Assembly: GCA_024762485.1 (NCBI GenBank)
Contig: JANTHH010000011.1
Span: forward strand, 1 to 23,446
Length of the DNA stretch: 23,446 nt
Direction of reading: 5' to 3'
Origin: Chromatiales bacterium
GTDB taxonomy: Bacteria; Pseudomonadota; Gammaproteobacteria; Chromatiales; Chromatiaceae
Shown: positions 7,015-14,080 of the stretch, one piece after another
How the letters are laid out: every line of letters begins with the position of its first letter
How positions within the stretch are numbered: position 1 is the first letter of the stretch
Made by a program: the position numbers and the translations under genes
The notes under the pieces: generated by a model
What the model was told of the DNA's origin: nothing
Seen by the model: the letters and a program-made list of their open reading frames with translations, nothing else
Database searches by the model: none

Positions 7015-7398
7015 ATGCGTATCCTTCACACCATGTTGCGGGTCGGCGATCTCGACCGTTCCCTCGCGTTCTACACAGAGGTCCTCGGGATGAGGAAATT
7101 GCGGCAGAAGGACTATCCCGACGGCAAGTTCACGCTGGCCTTCGTCGGTTACGGTGACGAGTCGGAGAATACCGTGCTGGAACTGACCTACAACTGGGGC
7201 ATCGATGGTTATGAGCTGGGGAACGGTTTCGGCCATATCGCCCTGGAAGTGGATGACGTCTACACCGCAACCGAGGCAATCCGCGCACGCGGTGGCAAGA
7301 TCATCCGCGATGCGGGACCGATGAATGCCGGCACCACCATCATCGCCTTCGTCGAAGACCCGGACGGTTATCAGATCGAACTCATCGGTAAGCGCTGA
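7015..7398 (+). CDS. gloA: Lactoylglutathione lyase (glyoxalase I), Ni-type
   Basis: GloA converts the hemithioacetal of methylglyoxal and glutathione to S-lactoylglutathione in the cytoplasm, the first step of methylglyoxal detoxification. The 127-residue protein aligns by eye with E. coli GloA almost without gaps (MRILHTMLRVGDLDRSLAFY, LELTYNWG, GFGHIALEVD, IAFVEDPDGYQIELI). All four metal ligands are in place: H5, E56, H74 and E122. The compact length fits the Ni/Co-dependent bacterial class rather than the longer Zn-type. The ATG at 7015 has AAGG eight bases upstream and matches the family start; in-frame ATGs at 6991 and 7009 are less likely. Confidence 0.97.
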   Translation: MRILHTMLRVGDLDRSLAFYTEVLGMRKLRQKDYPDGKFTLAFVGYGDESENTVLELTYNWGIDGYELGNGFGHIALEVDDVYTATEAIRARGGKIIRDAGPMNAGTTIIAFVEDPDGYQIELIGKR

Positions 7399-7515
7399 GT
7401 GGCCGTGCCGTCATCGGCCAGGTGGCGACCACGCAAAGCACAGGGGATCTACGGGGCCATATCCGCTATTCTATGCGGCCAGAATTCGAAACCCCGATGT
7501 CCCCACAGGTGAAAC

Positions 7516-7803
7516 ATGAGCGAAGATTCCAGTAAAGAACGCGAGGTCATGATGGTGATGCGCAAGGTGCTGACGCAGATCATCAAGGACACCACGCCAC
7601 CCAACCGGGCCATGAAACACCCCCTGAATCCCAGCACCATCGAGGATATCCGCAACTGTCTGGGCCTCATCTCGGCGCGGGAACGCGAGCTTGCCGATGC
7701 CGCTGGCATCCCCCGGGAAAAGCCCTATTTCGTCGACGAGCAGAAGAGCGCAGAGGTGGTCTCGATCAATACCCTGAAATCGCCGAAAAAGACCGACAGT
7801 TGA
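7516..7803 (+). CDS. Small conserved-looking hypothetical protein
   Basis: This 95-residue protein has no recognised domain, signal peptide or membrane segment. The core (VLTQIIKDTTPP, MKHPLNPSTIEDIRNCLGL, ISARERELADAAG) looks well ordered and helical, and the C-terminal 20 residues look flexible. The start ATG has AGGTGA four bases upstream. It lies 117 bases after gloA in the same direction and is followed by a strong terminator. A TATTCT hexamer at 7467-7472 could be a -10 of its own, without a clear -35. I cannot assign a function. Confidence 0.7.
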   Translation: MSEDSSKEREVMMVMRKVLTQIIKDTTPPNRAMKHPLNPSTIEDIRNCLGLISARERELADAAGIPREKPYFVDEQKSAEVVSINTLKSPKKTDS

Positions 7804-7838
7804 TGCGAAGCACCGGCTGCGGCTGGTGAACGCTACAG

Positions 7839-7874
7839 AAAAAAGCCCTCGCGGAATTCCGCGAGGGCTTTTTT
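7839..7874. terminator. Bidirectional intrinsic terminator between convergent genes
   Basis: A perfect 36-base palindrome: A6, the GC-rich arm GCCCTCGCGGAA (7845-7856), its complement (7857-7868) and T6 (7869-7874). It works as a stem with a U run in both directions and lies between the plus-strand small gene ending at 7803 and the minus-strand prolyl isomerase gene ending at 7902. Confidence 0.93.
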
Positions 7875-7901
7875 GTGGTGGGGGCGAACTGGCCGCTCAG
7901 G

Positions 7902-8774
7902 TCATTTTTCTGCCGTCGCCGTTTTCTTGTCTTCCGGCTCGTTGAACTCGACCTTGGCCTTGTCCCGCAGCTCATTCAGGTAGGCGATCACACTGGCCCG
8001 ACTCAGTTCGCGGCGCAGGCTTTCCTGCACATCCTCCAGCTTCGGCGGCTTGGCGTCGCGCACGTCCTCCAGCAGGATCACGTGCCAGCCGAACTGGGTC
8101 TTCACCGGTTCCTTGGTGTAGCTGCCCTTCTTCATCGCGCGGGTCGCGTCGGCGAAGGGCTTGACCATCTGCTTGGCCGAGAACCAGCCCAGATCACCGC
8201 CATTCGGGCCGCTCGGGCCGGTGGATTTCTCCTTGGCCAGGGCGATGAAGTCGGCACCTTCGTTCAGCGCCTTGATCACGGCCTTGGCATCATCTTCACT
8301 CTCGAGAAGGATGTGACGGGCCTTGTATTCCTTGCCAGCCTTCTTGGCGTAACGTTTCTCGTAGGCGGCCTTGATCATCTCATCGGTAACGGGGTGTTTT
8401 TTCAGGTAATCCTGGAAGACGGCCTCGGCGAGGATGGTCATGCGCGCGATGTCCACGGCCGCCTGGATCTCGGGATGCTGGTCCAGTTTGAGCTGTTTGG
8501 CCTCGTTGGCGACGATGGCGGTGTTGATCAGCTCGTTGAGAATCGCCATTTGTGCATTCTGGTCCGTGCCGCCGGCATCCTCGCCCTTTTGTGCGCGGAA
8601 GAACAGGTAGTGCATCTCGGTGATGGGGGTGCCATCGACCTTGACCAACAGCTTTGGTGTTGCGGTCGCCGCGGCTTTCTCCGCCGGCTTTTCTGCGGTT
8701 TTCTCCGCGGCGGGCAGGGACAGCGGCATCAGTGCGAGGGCGGGCAACAGCAGGCAAAGCAATGTCTTTTTCAT
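7902..8774 (-). CDS. Exported parvulin-type peptidyl-prolyl cis-trans isomerase
   Basis: The 290-residue protein has a Sec signal peptide (MKKTLLCLLLPALALMPLSLPAAE) and then an Ala/Lys/Glu-rich linker. A SurA/PrsA-like helical region follows, with TEMHYLFFRAQ and ILNELINTAIVANEA resembling chaperone helices. The parvulin (PpiC/rotamase) domain spans about residues 145-245: YKARHILLESEDDA, GPSGPNGGDLGWFSA and KTQFGWHVILLEDVRDA. It should isomerise X-Pro bonds or chaperone exported proteins in the periplasm. The start ATG at 8774 has AGGAAA close upstream. It is nine bases downstream of yciI and ends at the bidirectional terminator, so it is the last gene of a four-gene operon. It is too short to be full SurA. 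Confidence 0.9.
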   Translation of the reverse strand: MKKTLLCLLLPALALMPLSLPAAEKTAEKPAEKAAATATPKLLVKVDGTPITEMHYLFFRAQKGEDAGGTDQNAQMAILNELINTAIVANEAKQLKLDQHPEIQAAVDIARMTILAEAVFQDYLKKHPVTDEMIKAAYEKRYAKKAGKEYKARHILLESEDDAKAVIKALNEGADFIALAKEKSTGPSGPNGGDLGWFSAKQMVKPFADATRAMKKGSYTKEPVKTQFGWHVILLEDVRDAKPPKLEDVQESLRRELSRASVIAYLNELRDKAKVEFNEPEDKKTATAEK

Positions 8775-8783
8775 CGGGTTTCC

Positions 8784-9086
8784 TCAGGGGGGAAGGACTT
8801 TCTTGAAGGGTTTGACGCTGACATCCTGATAGACGCCAGCTGCCACGTAGGGGTCTGCCTCGGCCCAGGCACGGGCATCCTCCTCACTGGCGAACTCGGC
8901 CACCACCAGGCTGCCGGTGAAGCCGGCCTCGCCAGGGTCTTCGCAGTCGAGGGCCGGGTGTGGCCCGGCAAGGATCAGGCGGCCGTCAGCCTGCAGGGCG
9001 TGCAGACGCTCGAGATGGGCAGGACGGGCCGCCAGCCGGTCGGCCAGCGAGCCGGGCCGGTCGGTGGCCATGATGGCGTAGAGCAT
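8784..9086 (-). CDS. yciI: YciI family protein
   Basis: This is a 100-residue cytoplasmic protein with the ferredoxin-like YciI fold (MLYAIMATDRPGSLADRL, RPAHLERLHALQADGRLILAGPHP, then FASEEDARAWAEADPY and GVYQDVSVKPFKKVLP). The family carries a conserved His/Asp pair, here probably H24 and D78, proposed as an active site; its biological function is not settled. AGGAA lies seven bases before the ATG. It follows the yciB stop by three bases, the same pairing seen in E. coli and many gammaproteobacteria. Confidence 0.92.
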   Translation of the reverse strand: MLYAIMATDRPGSLADRLAARPAHLERLHALQADGRLILAGPHPALDCEDPGEAGFTGSLVVAEFASEEDARAWAEADPYVAAGVYQDVSVKPFKKVLPP

Positions 9087-9089
9087 GGT

Positions 9090-9635
9090 TTATTCCTCTG
9101 TGGCCTGTTCTTCTTCCATGTAACGGGCCAGGAACAGGCCTTGGCCGACCACAAACAGCAGGGTGAGTCCGAGCAGGCCGAACATTTTGAAATTGACCCA
9201 GATCGCCTCGGAGAAGTTGAAGGCGACGTACAGATTGACGACGCCCAGCGCGACGAAAAAACCCACCCAGGCCAGGTTGAGGCGTTTCCAGACCGGTTCT
9301 GGCAGCGTGATCGCATGATCCATCATGCGCTGCAGCAGGCTGCGCTGCATGGTCAGCCCCGAGATCAGGAAGGCACCGGCAAACATCCAGTTCACCACCG
9401 TCGGCTTCCATTTTATGAAGGTGGGATCACGCAGCATCAGTGTCAATCCACCGAACACCACCAGCAGGCCGAGGGTGACCCAGTGCATGGTCTCGATCTT
9501 CTGCCTGCGCAGTGCGAGATAGCTCACCTGCAGAATCGAGGCGGCGATGGCCACGGCAGTGGCGACATAGATGTCGTACAGCTGGTACGCAGCGAAGAAG
9601 AGGATGACGGGAAACAGGTCGGTAAGAAACTTCAT
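9090..9635 (-). CDS. yciB: Inner membrane septation protein YciB (IspZ)
   Basis: YciB is an inner-membrane protein linked to cell-envelope synthesis and division (intracellular septation protein A family). The 181 residues are typical, starting MKFLTDLFPVILFFAAYQLYDIYVATA and showing about five hydrophobic helices, with KIETMHWVTLGLLVVFGGLTL, FIKWKPTVVNW and NFKMFGLLGL as characteristic stretches. The ATG at 9635 fits the family N-terminus, although no Shine-Dalgarno sequence is visible; the preceding gene ends 25 bases upstream, so translation may be coupled. yciI follows within three bases. Confidence 0.95.
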   Translation of the reverse strand: MKFLTDLFPVILFFAAYQLYDIYVATAVAIAASILQVSYLALRRQKIETMHWVTLGLLVVFGGLTLMLRDPTFIKWKPTVVNWMFAGAFLISGLTMQRSLLQRMMDHAITLPEPVWKRLNLAWVGFFVALGVVNLYVAFNFSEAIWVNFKMFGLLGLTLLFVVGQGLFLARYMEEEQATEE

Positions 9636-9660
9636 AATAGGATGACTCGGTGAAAGCGGA

Positions 9661-10416
9661 TCAGTGCAGGGTGCGGCCCTGGAAGTGATGCTGCAGATAA
9701 TAGCCCTTGACCAGCTCCCGTACCTCCGCGGGGTAGTCGATCAATTCCATCTGCTCCATGGCTTCCTCGAAAAACGGCTCACAGTCGCCCGGTAGCAGTT
9801 CGACAATGGCATCGAAGGCAGGTTCCATCAGCTTGGTGTTGTGCGTGCGGGTGGCCACGATGGCACGGTTGAGCAGCAGCAGTCGCCAGGGATTGGCCGG
9901 GTCGGGTTCGACCTCGTAGGACTCTGCGAAGGTCGGGCTCATGGCGTCGAGGACCTCATCGATAATGCGATAGAGCTGAGTCAGCTCGGCGGGCTTTTTC
10001 AGCTGGTTGGCGAGCAATGCCAGCTGATGAACCACCGGTTCCATGGTCTTCAGTTCGCCCTCGTGTCGGGCAATCAGTAGCGCCAGCGTCAGCACCAGCC
10101 CTTCAAGGTCGTGGGCGATTTCCTCGTGGTGGTAGCGCCTGGCCCACTGTGCCGATTCCTGCAGCAGCTGGGTGCCGTACTCGCCGAGGATGGTCAGTTC
10201 GTGGGATTCGAGGACATCCGCATGGTGGCCGACCTCGTCGTCCTCGATTTCGAGGCTGCGCAGCACATCGATCAGCTGCAGCATGGCGGTATGCAGCAGG
10301 GGCAGGGCAGTGGCATCGTCCTCGGCATCCGCCTCATCCCATACCTTGAGCAGGGGCTCGGTGAGTTCCTGGTAGCGATCGGCGAGATAGCCGGTGTCCA
10401 CGGGTGGAATGTTCAT
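9661..10416 (-). CDS. Unrecognised acidic helical protein, first gene of yciB operon
   Basis: The 251-residue protein has no signal peptide or membrane segment and looks almost wholly alpha-helical and acidic (DEADAEDDATALPLL, EIEDDEVGHHADVLESHE, PFFEEAMEQMELIDYPAEV). Hydrophobic spacing suggests a repeat-type helical bundle, but I cannot show TPR motifs. It is 25 bases upstream of yciB on the same strand, so it is likely the first gene of the operon ending at 7902. I know no function for it. The ATG has no proper Shine-Dalgarno sequence; a TAGAAT hexamer sits exactly six bases upstream. Confidence 0.78.
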   Translation of the reverse strand: MNIPPVDTGYLADRYQELTEPLLKVWDEADAEDDATALPLLHTAMLQLIDVLRSLEIEDDEVGHHADVLESHELTILGEYGTQLLQESAQWARRYHHEEIAHDLEGLVLTLALLIARHEGELKTMEPVVHQLALLANQLKKPAELTQLYRIIDEVLDAMSPTFAESYEVEPDPANPWRLLLLNRAIVATRTHNTKLMEPAFDAIVELLPGDCEPFFEEAMEQMELIDYPAEVRELVKGYYLQHHFQGRTLH

Positions 10417-10422
10417 GCGCCT

Positions 10423-10428
10423 ATTCTA
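10423..10428 (-). promoter_or_regulatory. -10 hexamer giving a predicted leaderless message (unknown gene-yciB operon)
   Basis: TAGAAT on the minus strand (10428-10423) is followed by AGGCGC and then the ATG at 10416. With the usual seven-base step from the end of the -10, the transcript would begin on the A of the start codon. No consensus -35 was found 16-18 bases upstream. Confidence 0.42.
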
Positions 10429-10506
10429 ACAACAGAATGGCGTTCGTTAGGAGTGAGATGCGTCGCTGGGTACACGCACGGCATCGGCAATGTCCCGGCC
10501 ATGGGG

Positions 10507-10512
10507 TAGAAT
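10507..10512 (+). promoter_or_regulatory. -10 hexamer placed just before the rnm start
   Basis: TAGAAT lies nine bases before the ATG at 10522, so the predicted transcript start (about 10519) leaves a leader of about three bases. No Shine-Dalgarno sequence precedes the ATG and no consensus -35 is visible. Confidence 0.42.
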
Positions 10513-10521
10513 GGGCGGATC

Positions 10522-11364
10522 ATGTATTCAACCATTGATCTCCACGCACACTCGACCGCCTCTGACGGCACCCTGTCGCCCGCGGCGCTGATGCGTGCCG
10601 CCGCGGCATCGGGTATCCGGGTGATGGCGCTGACCGATCATGACACCCTCGACGGCCTCGAGGAGGCCGGGGCAGAGGCGGCACGGCTGGGGTTGACCTT
10701 CGTCCCGGGCATCGAGCTCTCGGTGACCTGGAACGGGGCCACGGTGCATGTGGTCGGTCTCGGCGTGCGTCGGGACTGTCCGGATCTCAATCAGGGCCTG
10801 CAGGCATTGCATGAATTCCGTGTCTGGCGGGCAGAGGAGATGGGGCGCAGGCTGGAGAAGGCTGGCATCGCAGGCGCCTACGAGGGCGCGTTGGCGCTGT
10901 CCAACGGAAAACTGATCAGCCGTACCCATTTTGCCCGCTTTCTGGTGGATGCCGGCCACGCTGATTCGGTGCAGGCGGTATTCAGGAAGTTCCTGGTACA
11001 GGGTAAGCCCGGCTACGTGCCGGGCCAGTGGGTGGATCTGGAACAGGGGCTGGGCTGGCTGCATGCAGCCGGTGGCCAGGCGGTCATCGCGCATCCGGCC
11101 CGCTACAAGCTGAAGCGCGGTCGGTTGCGGCGACTGATCGGCGAATTCCGCGAACTTGGCGGCGAGGCCATCGAGGTGGTCTCCGGCAGCCATTCCCGCG
11201 ATGAATATTTCACCATGGCCCGGCACGCCCGGGACTTCGGCCTGATGGCCTCCGCCGGCTCGGATTTCCACGGGCCCGAACATCCCTGGCTGGCACTGGG
11301 TCGCCTGCCGCAGTTGCCCGACGGCTGCCGCCCCATCTGGGAGGACTGGCCGCTCGCTGCCTGA
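10522..11364 (+). CDS. rnm: PHP-domain 5'-3' exoribonuclease Rnm (YciV/RNase AM)
   Basis: The 280-residue protein belongs to the PHP phosphoesterase family related to E. coli YciV/Rnm, which trims 5' ends of rRNA precursors and degrades short RNA and 3',5'-pAp-like products. PHP metal-binding motifs are clear: DLHAHSTASDG near the N-terminus (motif I), ALTDHDTLDG (II), FVPGIELSV (E in motif II/III), VIAHPARY and the C-terminal SAGSDFHGPEHP. The N-terminus starts seven residues before the first motif, as in the family, which fixes the ATG at 10522. It heads the rnm-yciO-M50-trpS run, and the yciO start lies 12 bases past its stop. Confidence 0.92.
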   Translation: MYSTIDLHAHSTASDGTLSPAALMRAAAASGIRVMALTDHDTLDGLEEAGAEAARLGLTFVPGIELSVTWNGATVHVVGLGVRRDCPDLNQGLQALHEFRVWRAEEMGRRLEKAGIAGAYEGALALSNGKLISRTHFARFLVDAGHADSVQAVFRKFLVQGKPGYVPGQWVDLEQGLGWLHAAGGQAVIAHPARYKLKRGRLRRLIGEFRELGGEAIEVVSGSHSRDEYFTMARHARDFGLMASAGSDFHGPEHPWLALGRLPQLPDGCRPIWEDWPLAA

Positions 11365-11376
11365 GCCCCGCTAGCC

Positions 11377-12012
11377 ATGTCGCAGTTCTTCCAGATCCAC
11401 CCGGACAATCCCCAGCCGCGCCTGGTCCGCCAGGCCGTCGAGATCCTGCGTGAGGGTGGGGTGATCATCTATCCGACCGACTCCAGCTACGCCCTGGGCT
11501 GCCACATCGGCGACAAGCAGGCTTTGGACCGCATCCGCCAGATCCGCCGGCTCGACGAATCACACAATTTCACCCTGGTGTGCCGTGATCTCTCCGAGGT
11601 GTCCCAGTACACCAAGATGGACAACACCGCCTACCGGCTGATCAAGAGCCTGACCCCGGGGCCTTACACCTTCATTCTCAAGGCCACCAAGGAGGTGCCG
11701 CGCCGGGTGATGCATGCCAAGCGCAAGACCATCGGCATCCGCATCCCTGACAACAAGATTGCACTGGCGCTGGCCGAGGAACTCAACGAGCCGATCGTCA
11801 GTTCGACCCTGATCATGCCGGGTGACGACAGTCCGCTGATGGATCCCTACGAGATGAAAGACCTGCTCGGACACGCGGTGGACCTGATCATTGACGGGGG
11901 CTACTGCGGTTACGAGCCCACTTCCGTGATCCTGCTCGAAGATCATGAACCGCAGGTAGTGCGGGTGGGCAAGGGTGACGTCAGTCTCTTCGAGGAGCCG
12001 GGGACGCTATAA
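11377..12012 (+). CDS. yciO: YciO family protein (Sua5/TsaC-like)
   Basis: This 211-residue protein has the YrdC-like fold found in L-threonylcarbamoyladenylate synthases (TsaC/Sua5), which make the precursor for tRNA t6A. It matches the YciO branch: MSQFFQIHPDNPQPRL at the start, GGVIIYPTDSSYALGC, HNFTLVCRDLSEVSQY, TPGPYTFILKATKEVPRR, KTIGIRIPDN and the C-terminal VDLIIDGGYCGYEPTSVI. YciO is a paralogue whose cellular role is less settled than TsaC. No Shine-Dalgarno sequence is evident before the ATG. The stop codon TAA overlaps the -10-like hexamer of the next gene. Confidence 0.93.
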   Translation: MSQFFQIHPDNPQPRLVRQAVEILREGGVIIYPTDSSYALGCHIGDKQALDRIRQIRRLDESHNFTLVCRDLSEVSQYTKMDNTAYRLIKSLTPGPYTFILKATKEVPRRVMHAKRKTIGIRIPDNKIALALAEELNEPIVSSTLIMPGDDSPLMDPYEMKDLLGHAVDLIIDGGYCGYEPTSVILLEDHEPQVVRVGKGDVSLFEEPGTL

Positions 12013-12013
12013 T
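12008..12013 (+). promoter_or_regulatory. TATAAT overlapping the yciO stop, predicted leaderless M50 transcript
   Basis: A perfect TATAAT contains the yciO stop codon (TAA, 12010-12012). The A of the M50 protease ATG is exactly seven bases after its last base, the expected transcription start. The nearest purine-rich GAGGAG is at 11992-11997, too far to serve as a ribosome site. No consensus -35 is seen. Confidence 0.45.
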
Positions 12014-12019
12014 CCGCCG

Positions 12020-12691
12020 ATGGAAGCCCTCAGCCTGATCCAGAAACTCGCCGTGCTCGCCCTGCCGCTGATCTTCGCCATCACGGTGCATGAGGCGGCC
12101 CACGGCTACGTGGCCGACCGGCTCGGCGACAAGACCGCGCGCATGCTCGGACGCATCACCCTCAACCCGATCAAGCACATCGATCCGGTCGGCACCATTC
12201 TCGTGCCGATGGCGCTGTTCGCCCTCACCGGCTTCATCATCGGCTGGGCCAAGCCGGTGCCGGTGGATCCACGCAACCTGCATAACCCCCGGCGCGACAT
12301 GGCACTGGTCGCGGCGGCCGGTCCGCTGTCGAACCTGGTCATGGCCATCCTCTGGGGGCTCGCTGCGGTGCTCGGCCAGACATTGCTGCCGACCAGCAAC
12401 TGGCTGGCGGAACCGCTGATCTACATGGGCGCTGCCGGGGTGCTGATAAATGTCATCCTGATGGTGCTGAATCTGATTCCCCTGCCGCCGCTGGATGGCG
12501 GGCGCGTCATCGTCGGCCTGCTGCCCGCCAGGCTGGCCGCCAGTTATGCCCGCATCGAACCCTACGGCATGTTCATCCTGATCGCCCTGCTGGTGACCGG
12601 CATCCTCGGTCGTGTGATGTGGCCGCTGGTGATCCTGGCGATCGTCATGCTGCCGGGCTCCACGGCGGTGCTGAATATCTTCCTACACTGA
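12020..12691 (+). CDS. Site-2 protease family membrane metalloprotease (M50, no PDZ)
   Basis: The 223-residue product is a polytopic inner-membrane zinc protease of the M50 family. The zinc motif HEAAH is at residues 24-28 in the first membrane helix, and the third zinc ligand D159 sits in NLIPLPPLDGG, the NPxPxxxLDG-type motif. About five hydrophobic segments are visible, with no PDZ domain, so it is not RseP but one of the small YwhC-like homologues usually found next to trpS and scpA. Its substrate is unknown. The ATG at 12020 is preferred: the same frame is open from 11975 but those residues (MTSVSSRSRGRYNPP) overlap yciO and do not look like a membrane N-terminus. trpS follows 13 bases downstream. 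Confidence 0.92.
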   Translation: MEALSLIQKLAVLALPLIFAITVHEAAHGYVADRLGDKTARMLGRITLNPIKHIDPVGTILVPMALFALTGFIIGWAKPVPVDPRNLHNPRRDMALVAAAGPLSNLVMAILWGLAAVLGQTLLPTSNWLAEPLIYMGAAGVLINVILMVLNLIPLPPLDGGRVIVGLLPARLAASYARIEPYGMFILIALLVTGILGRVMWPLVILAIVMLPGSTAVLNIFLH

Positions 12692-12704
12692 TGAGGTCTT
12701 CATC

Positions 12705-13916
12705 TTGAACGCAGTCCCGGCCCAACACGCCCGCGTACTCTCCGGCATGCGCCCCACCGGGCGACTCCACCTCGGCCATTATCACGGGGTGCTGAAGAAC
12801 TGGCTGGAGCTCCAGCACGAATACCAGTGTTTCTTCTTCGTTGCCGACTGGCATGCGCTGACCACGCACTACGACGACCCCACCGGCATCCCGCAGAACA
12901 CCTGGGACATGGTCATCGACTGGCTCGCCGCCGGCGTCAACCCGGGCGAGGCGACGATGTTTGTGCAGTCCCAGGTGCCCGAGCACGCCGAGCTGCACCT
13001 GCTGCTGTCCATGATCACACCGCTGGGCTGGCTGGAGCGGGTGCCCAGCTACAAGGATCAGCAGGAGAGATTGAAGGAGAAGGATCTCGCCACCTATGGC
13101 TTTCTTGGCTATCCGTTGCTGCAGTCGGCCGATATCCTCATCTACAAGGCCGGACTGGTGCCGGTGGGTGAGGACCAGGTGGCCCACGTCGAGCTGACCC
13201 GCGAGGTGGCGCGCCGCTTCAACCACATCTATGGCCGCGAGGCCGATTTCGAGGAGCGGGCGGAAGAGGCCATCAAGAAGATGGGCAAGAAGAACGCCAA
13301 GCTCTACAACAAGTACCGCAAGGCCTATACCGAGCAGGGTGACGACGAGGCCCTGGCCGCGGCGCGTGCATTGCTCGAATCGCAGCAGAACATCGGCATC
13401 GCCGACCGCGACCGCCTGTTCGGCTACCTCGAGGGCGGCGGCAAGGTGATCCTGCCCGAGCCCCAGCCGCTGCTCACCAAGGCCTCGAAGATGCCCGGTC
13501 TCGATGGTCAGAAGATGTCCAAGTCCTACGGCAACACCATCGCCCTGAATGCCAGCCCGGAGGCGGTGGAAAAGCAGCTGCGCACCATGCCCACCGACCC
13601 GGCCCGCGTCCGCCGCACCGACCCCGGCGATCCCGACCGCTGCCCGGTGTGGCAGTTCCACGAGGTCTATTCAGACGACAAGCTGAAACAATGGGTGCAG
13701 GAAGGCTGCAGGTCCGCCAGCATCGGCTGCCTGGAGTGCAAGGCACCCGTCATCGACGCCGTGCTGGCCGAACTCAAGCCGATACAGGAGCGGGTCAGGG
13801 AATACGAGGAACAGCCCGAGCTGGTGCGCAACATCATCGACGAAGGCAACGAGAGGGCCCGCGATGTGGCCCGCGAGACCATGGAGGACGTGCGCCACGC
13901 CATGAGCCTGCGCTGA
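12705..13916 (+). CDS. trpS: Tryptophanyl-tRNA synthetase
   Basis: TrpS is the class I synthetase that charges tRNA-Trp. The HIGH-type motif is HLGH (residues 22-25, in GRLHLGHYHG) and KMSKS is at 270-274. Other family features are FFFVADWHALTTHY, TPLGWLERVPSYKDQ, GFLGYPLLQSADIL and VPVGEDQ. At 403 residues it is longer than E. coli TrpS (334), mainly through an insertion around residues 184-247 before KMSKS, as in the long-form enzymes of many proteobacteria. The start is TTG at 12705, supported by GAGG eight bases upstream; the next Met is residue 15, inside the conserved SGMRPTG, so it is too late to be the start. It lies 13 bases after the M50 gene. Confidence 0.97.
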   Translation: MNAVPAQHARVLSGMRPTGRLHLGHYHGVLKNWLELQHEYQCFFFVADWHALTTHYDDPTGIPQNTWDMVIDWLAAGVNPGEATMFVQSQVPEHAELHLLLSMITPLGWLERVPSYKDQQERLKEKDLATYGFLGYPLLQSADILIYKAGLVPVGEDQVAHVELTREVARRFNHIYGREADFEERAEEAIKKMGKKNAKLYNKYRKAYTEQGDDEALAAARALLESQQNIGIADRDRLFGYLEGGGKVILPEPQPLLTKASKMPGLDGQKMSKSYGNTIALNASPEAVEKQLRTMPTDPARVRRTDPGDPDRCPVWQFHEVYSDDKLKQWVQEGCRSASIGCLECKAPVIDAVLAELKPIQERVREYEEQPELVRNIIDEGNERARDVARETMEDVRHAMSLR

Positions 13917-14080
13917 GAAGTTCAGCGAGGTCTCCCCTGTATTCAGTTTCAGTTCAGGTGCAAAGCAGATAATCCTCCACTGCCAGCCTTGAGTGACGGC
14001 CGGCACCGCCCCATGGCGCAGTTTTCGGTGCGATAAGGCACACTGGATCGCTACGATACCGATCATCAAGGAAGTCCATC
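13917..14080 (+). other. Leader region of the metal-efflux operon
   Basis: This 164-base gap between trpS and the efflux operon holds no gene. It has a tandem TTCAGT pair (13942-13953) followed by TTCAGG-like bases, a GATAAT hexamer (13968-13973) without a convincing -35, and a hairpin GCACCG/CGGTGC (14003-14008 with 14026-14031) with GCC/GGC nested inside. The ribosome site AAGGAAG (14068-14074) ends six bases before the TTG start. No trpS terminator was found, so read-through from trpS is possible. Confidence 0.35.

Noticed and set aside
7875..9653. A 592-codon open frame on the plus strand across the isomerase, yciI and yciB genes
   Set aside because: It is antisense to three clearly recognisable genes and arises from GC-rich third positions; its product has no recognisable domain.
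11975..12019. Longer start for the M50 protease
   Set aside because: It would overlap yciO and add an Arg/Ser-rich leader unlike the family; the ATG at 12020 begins just before the first membrane helix.
13961..14035. Possible cobalamin or other known riboswitch before the efflux operon
   Set aside because: A CCACTGCC-like string recalled the B12 box, but the other conserved elements are missing.
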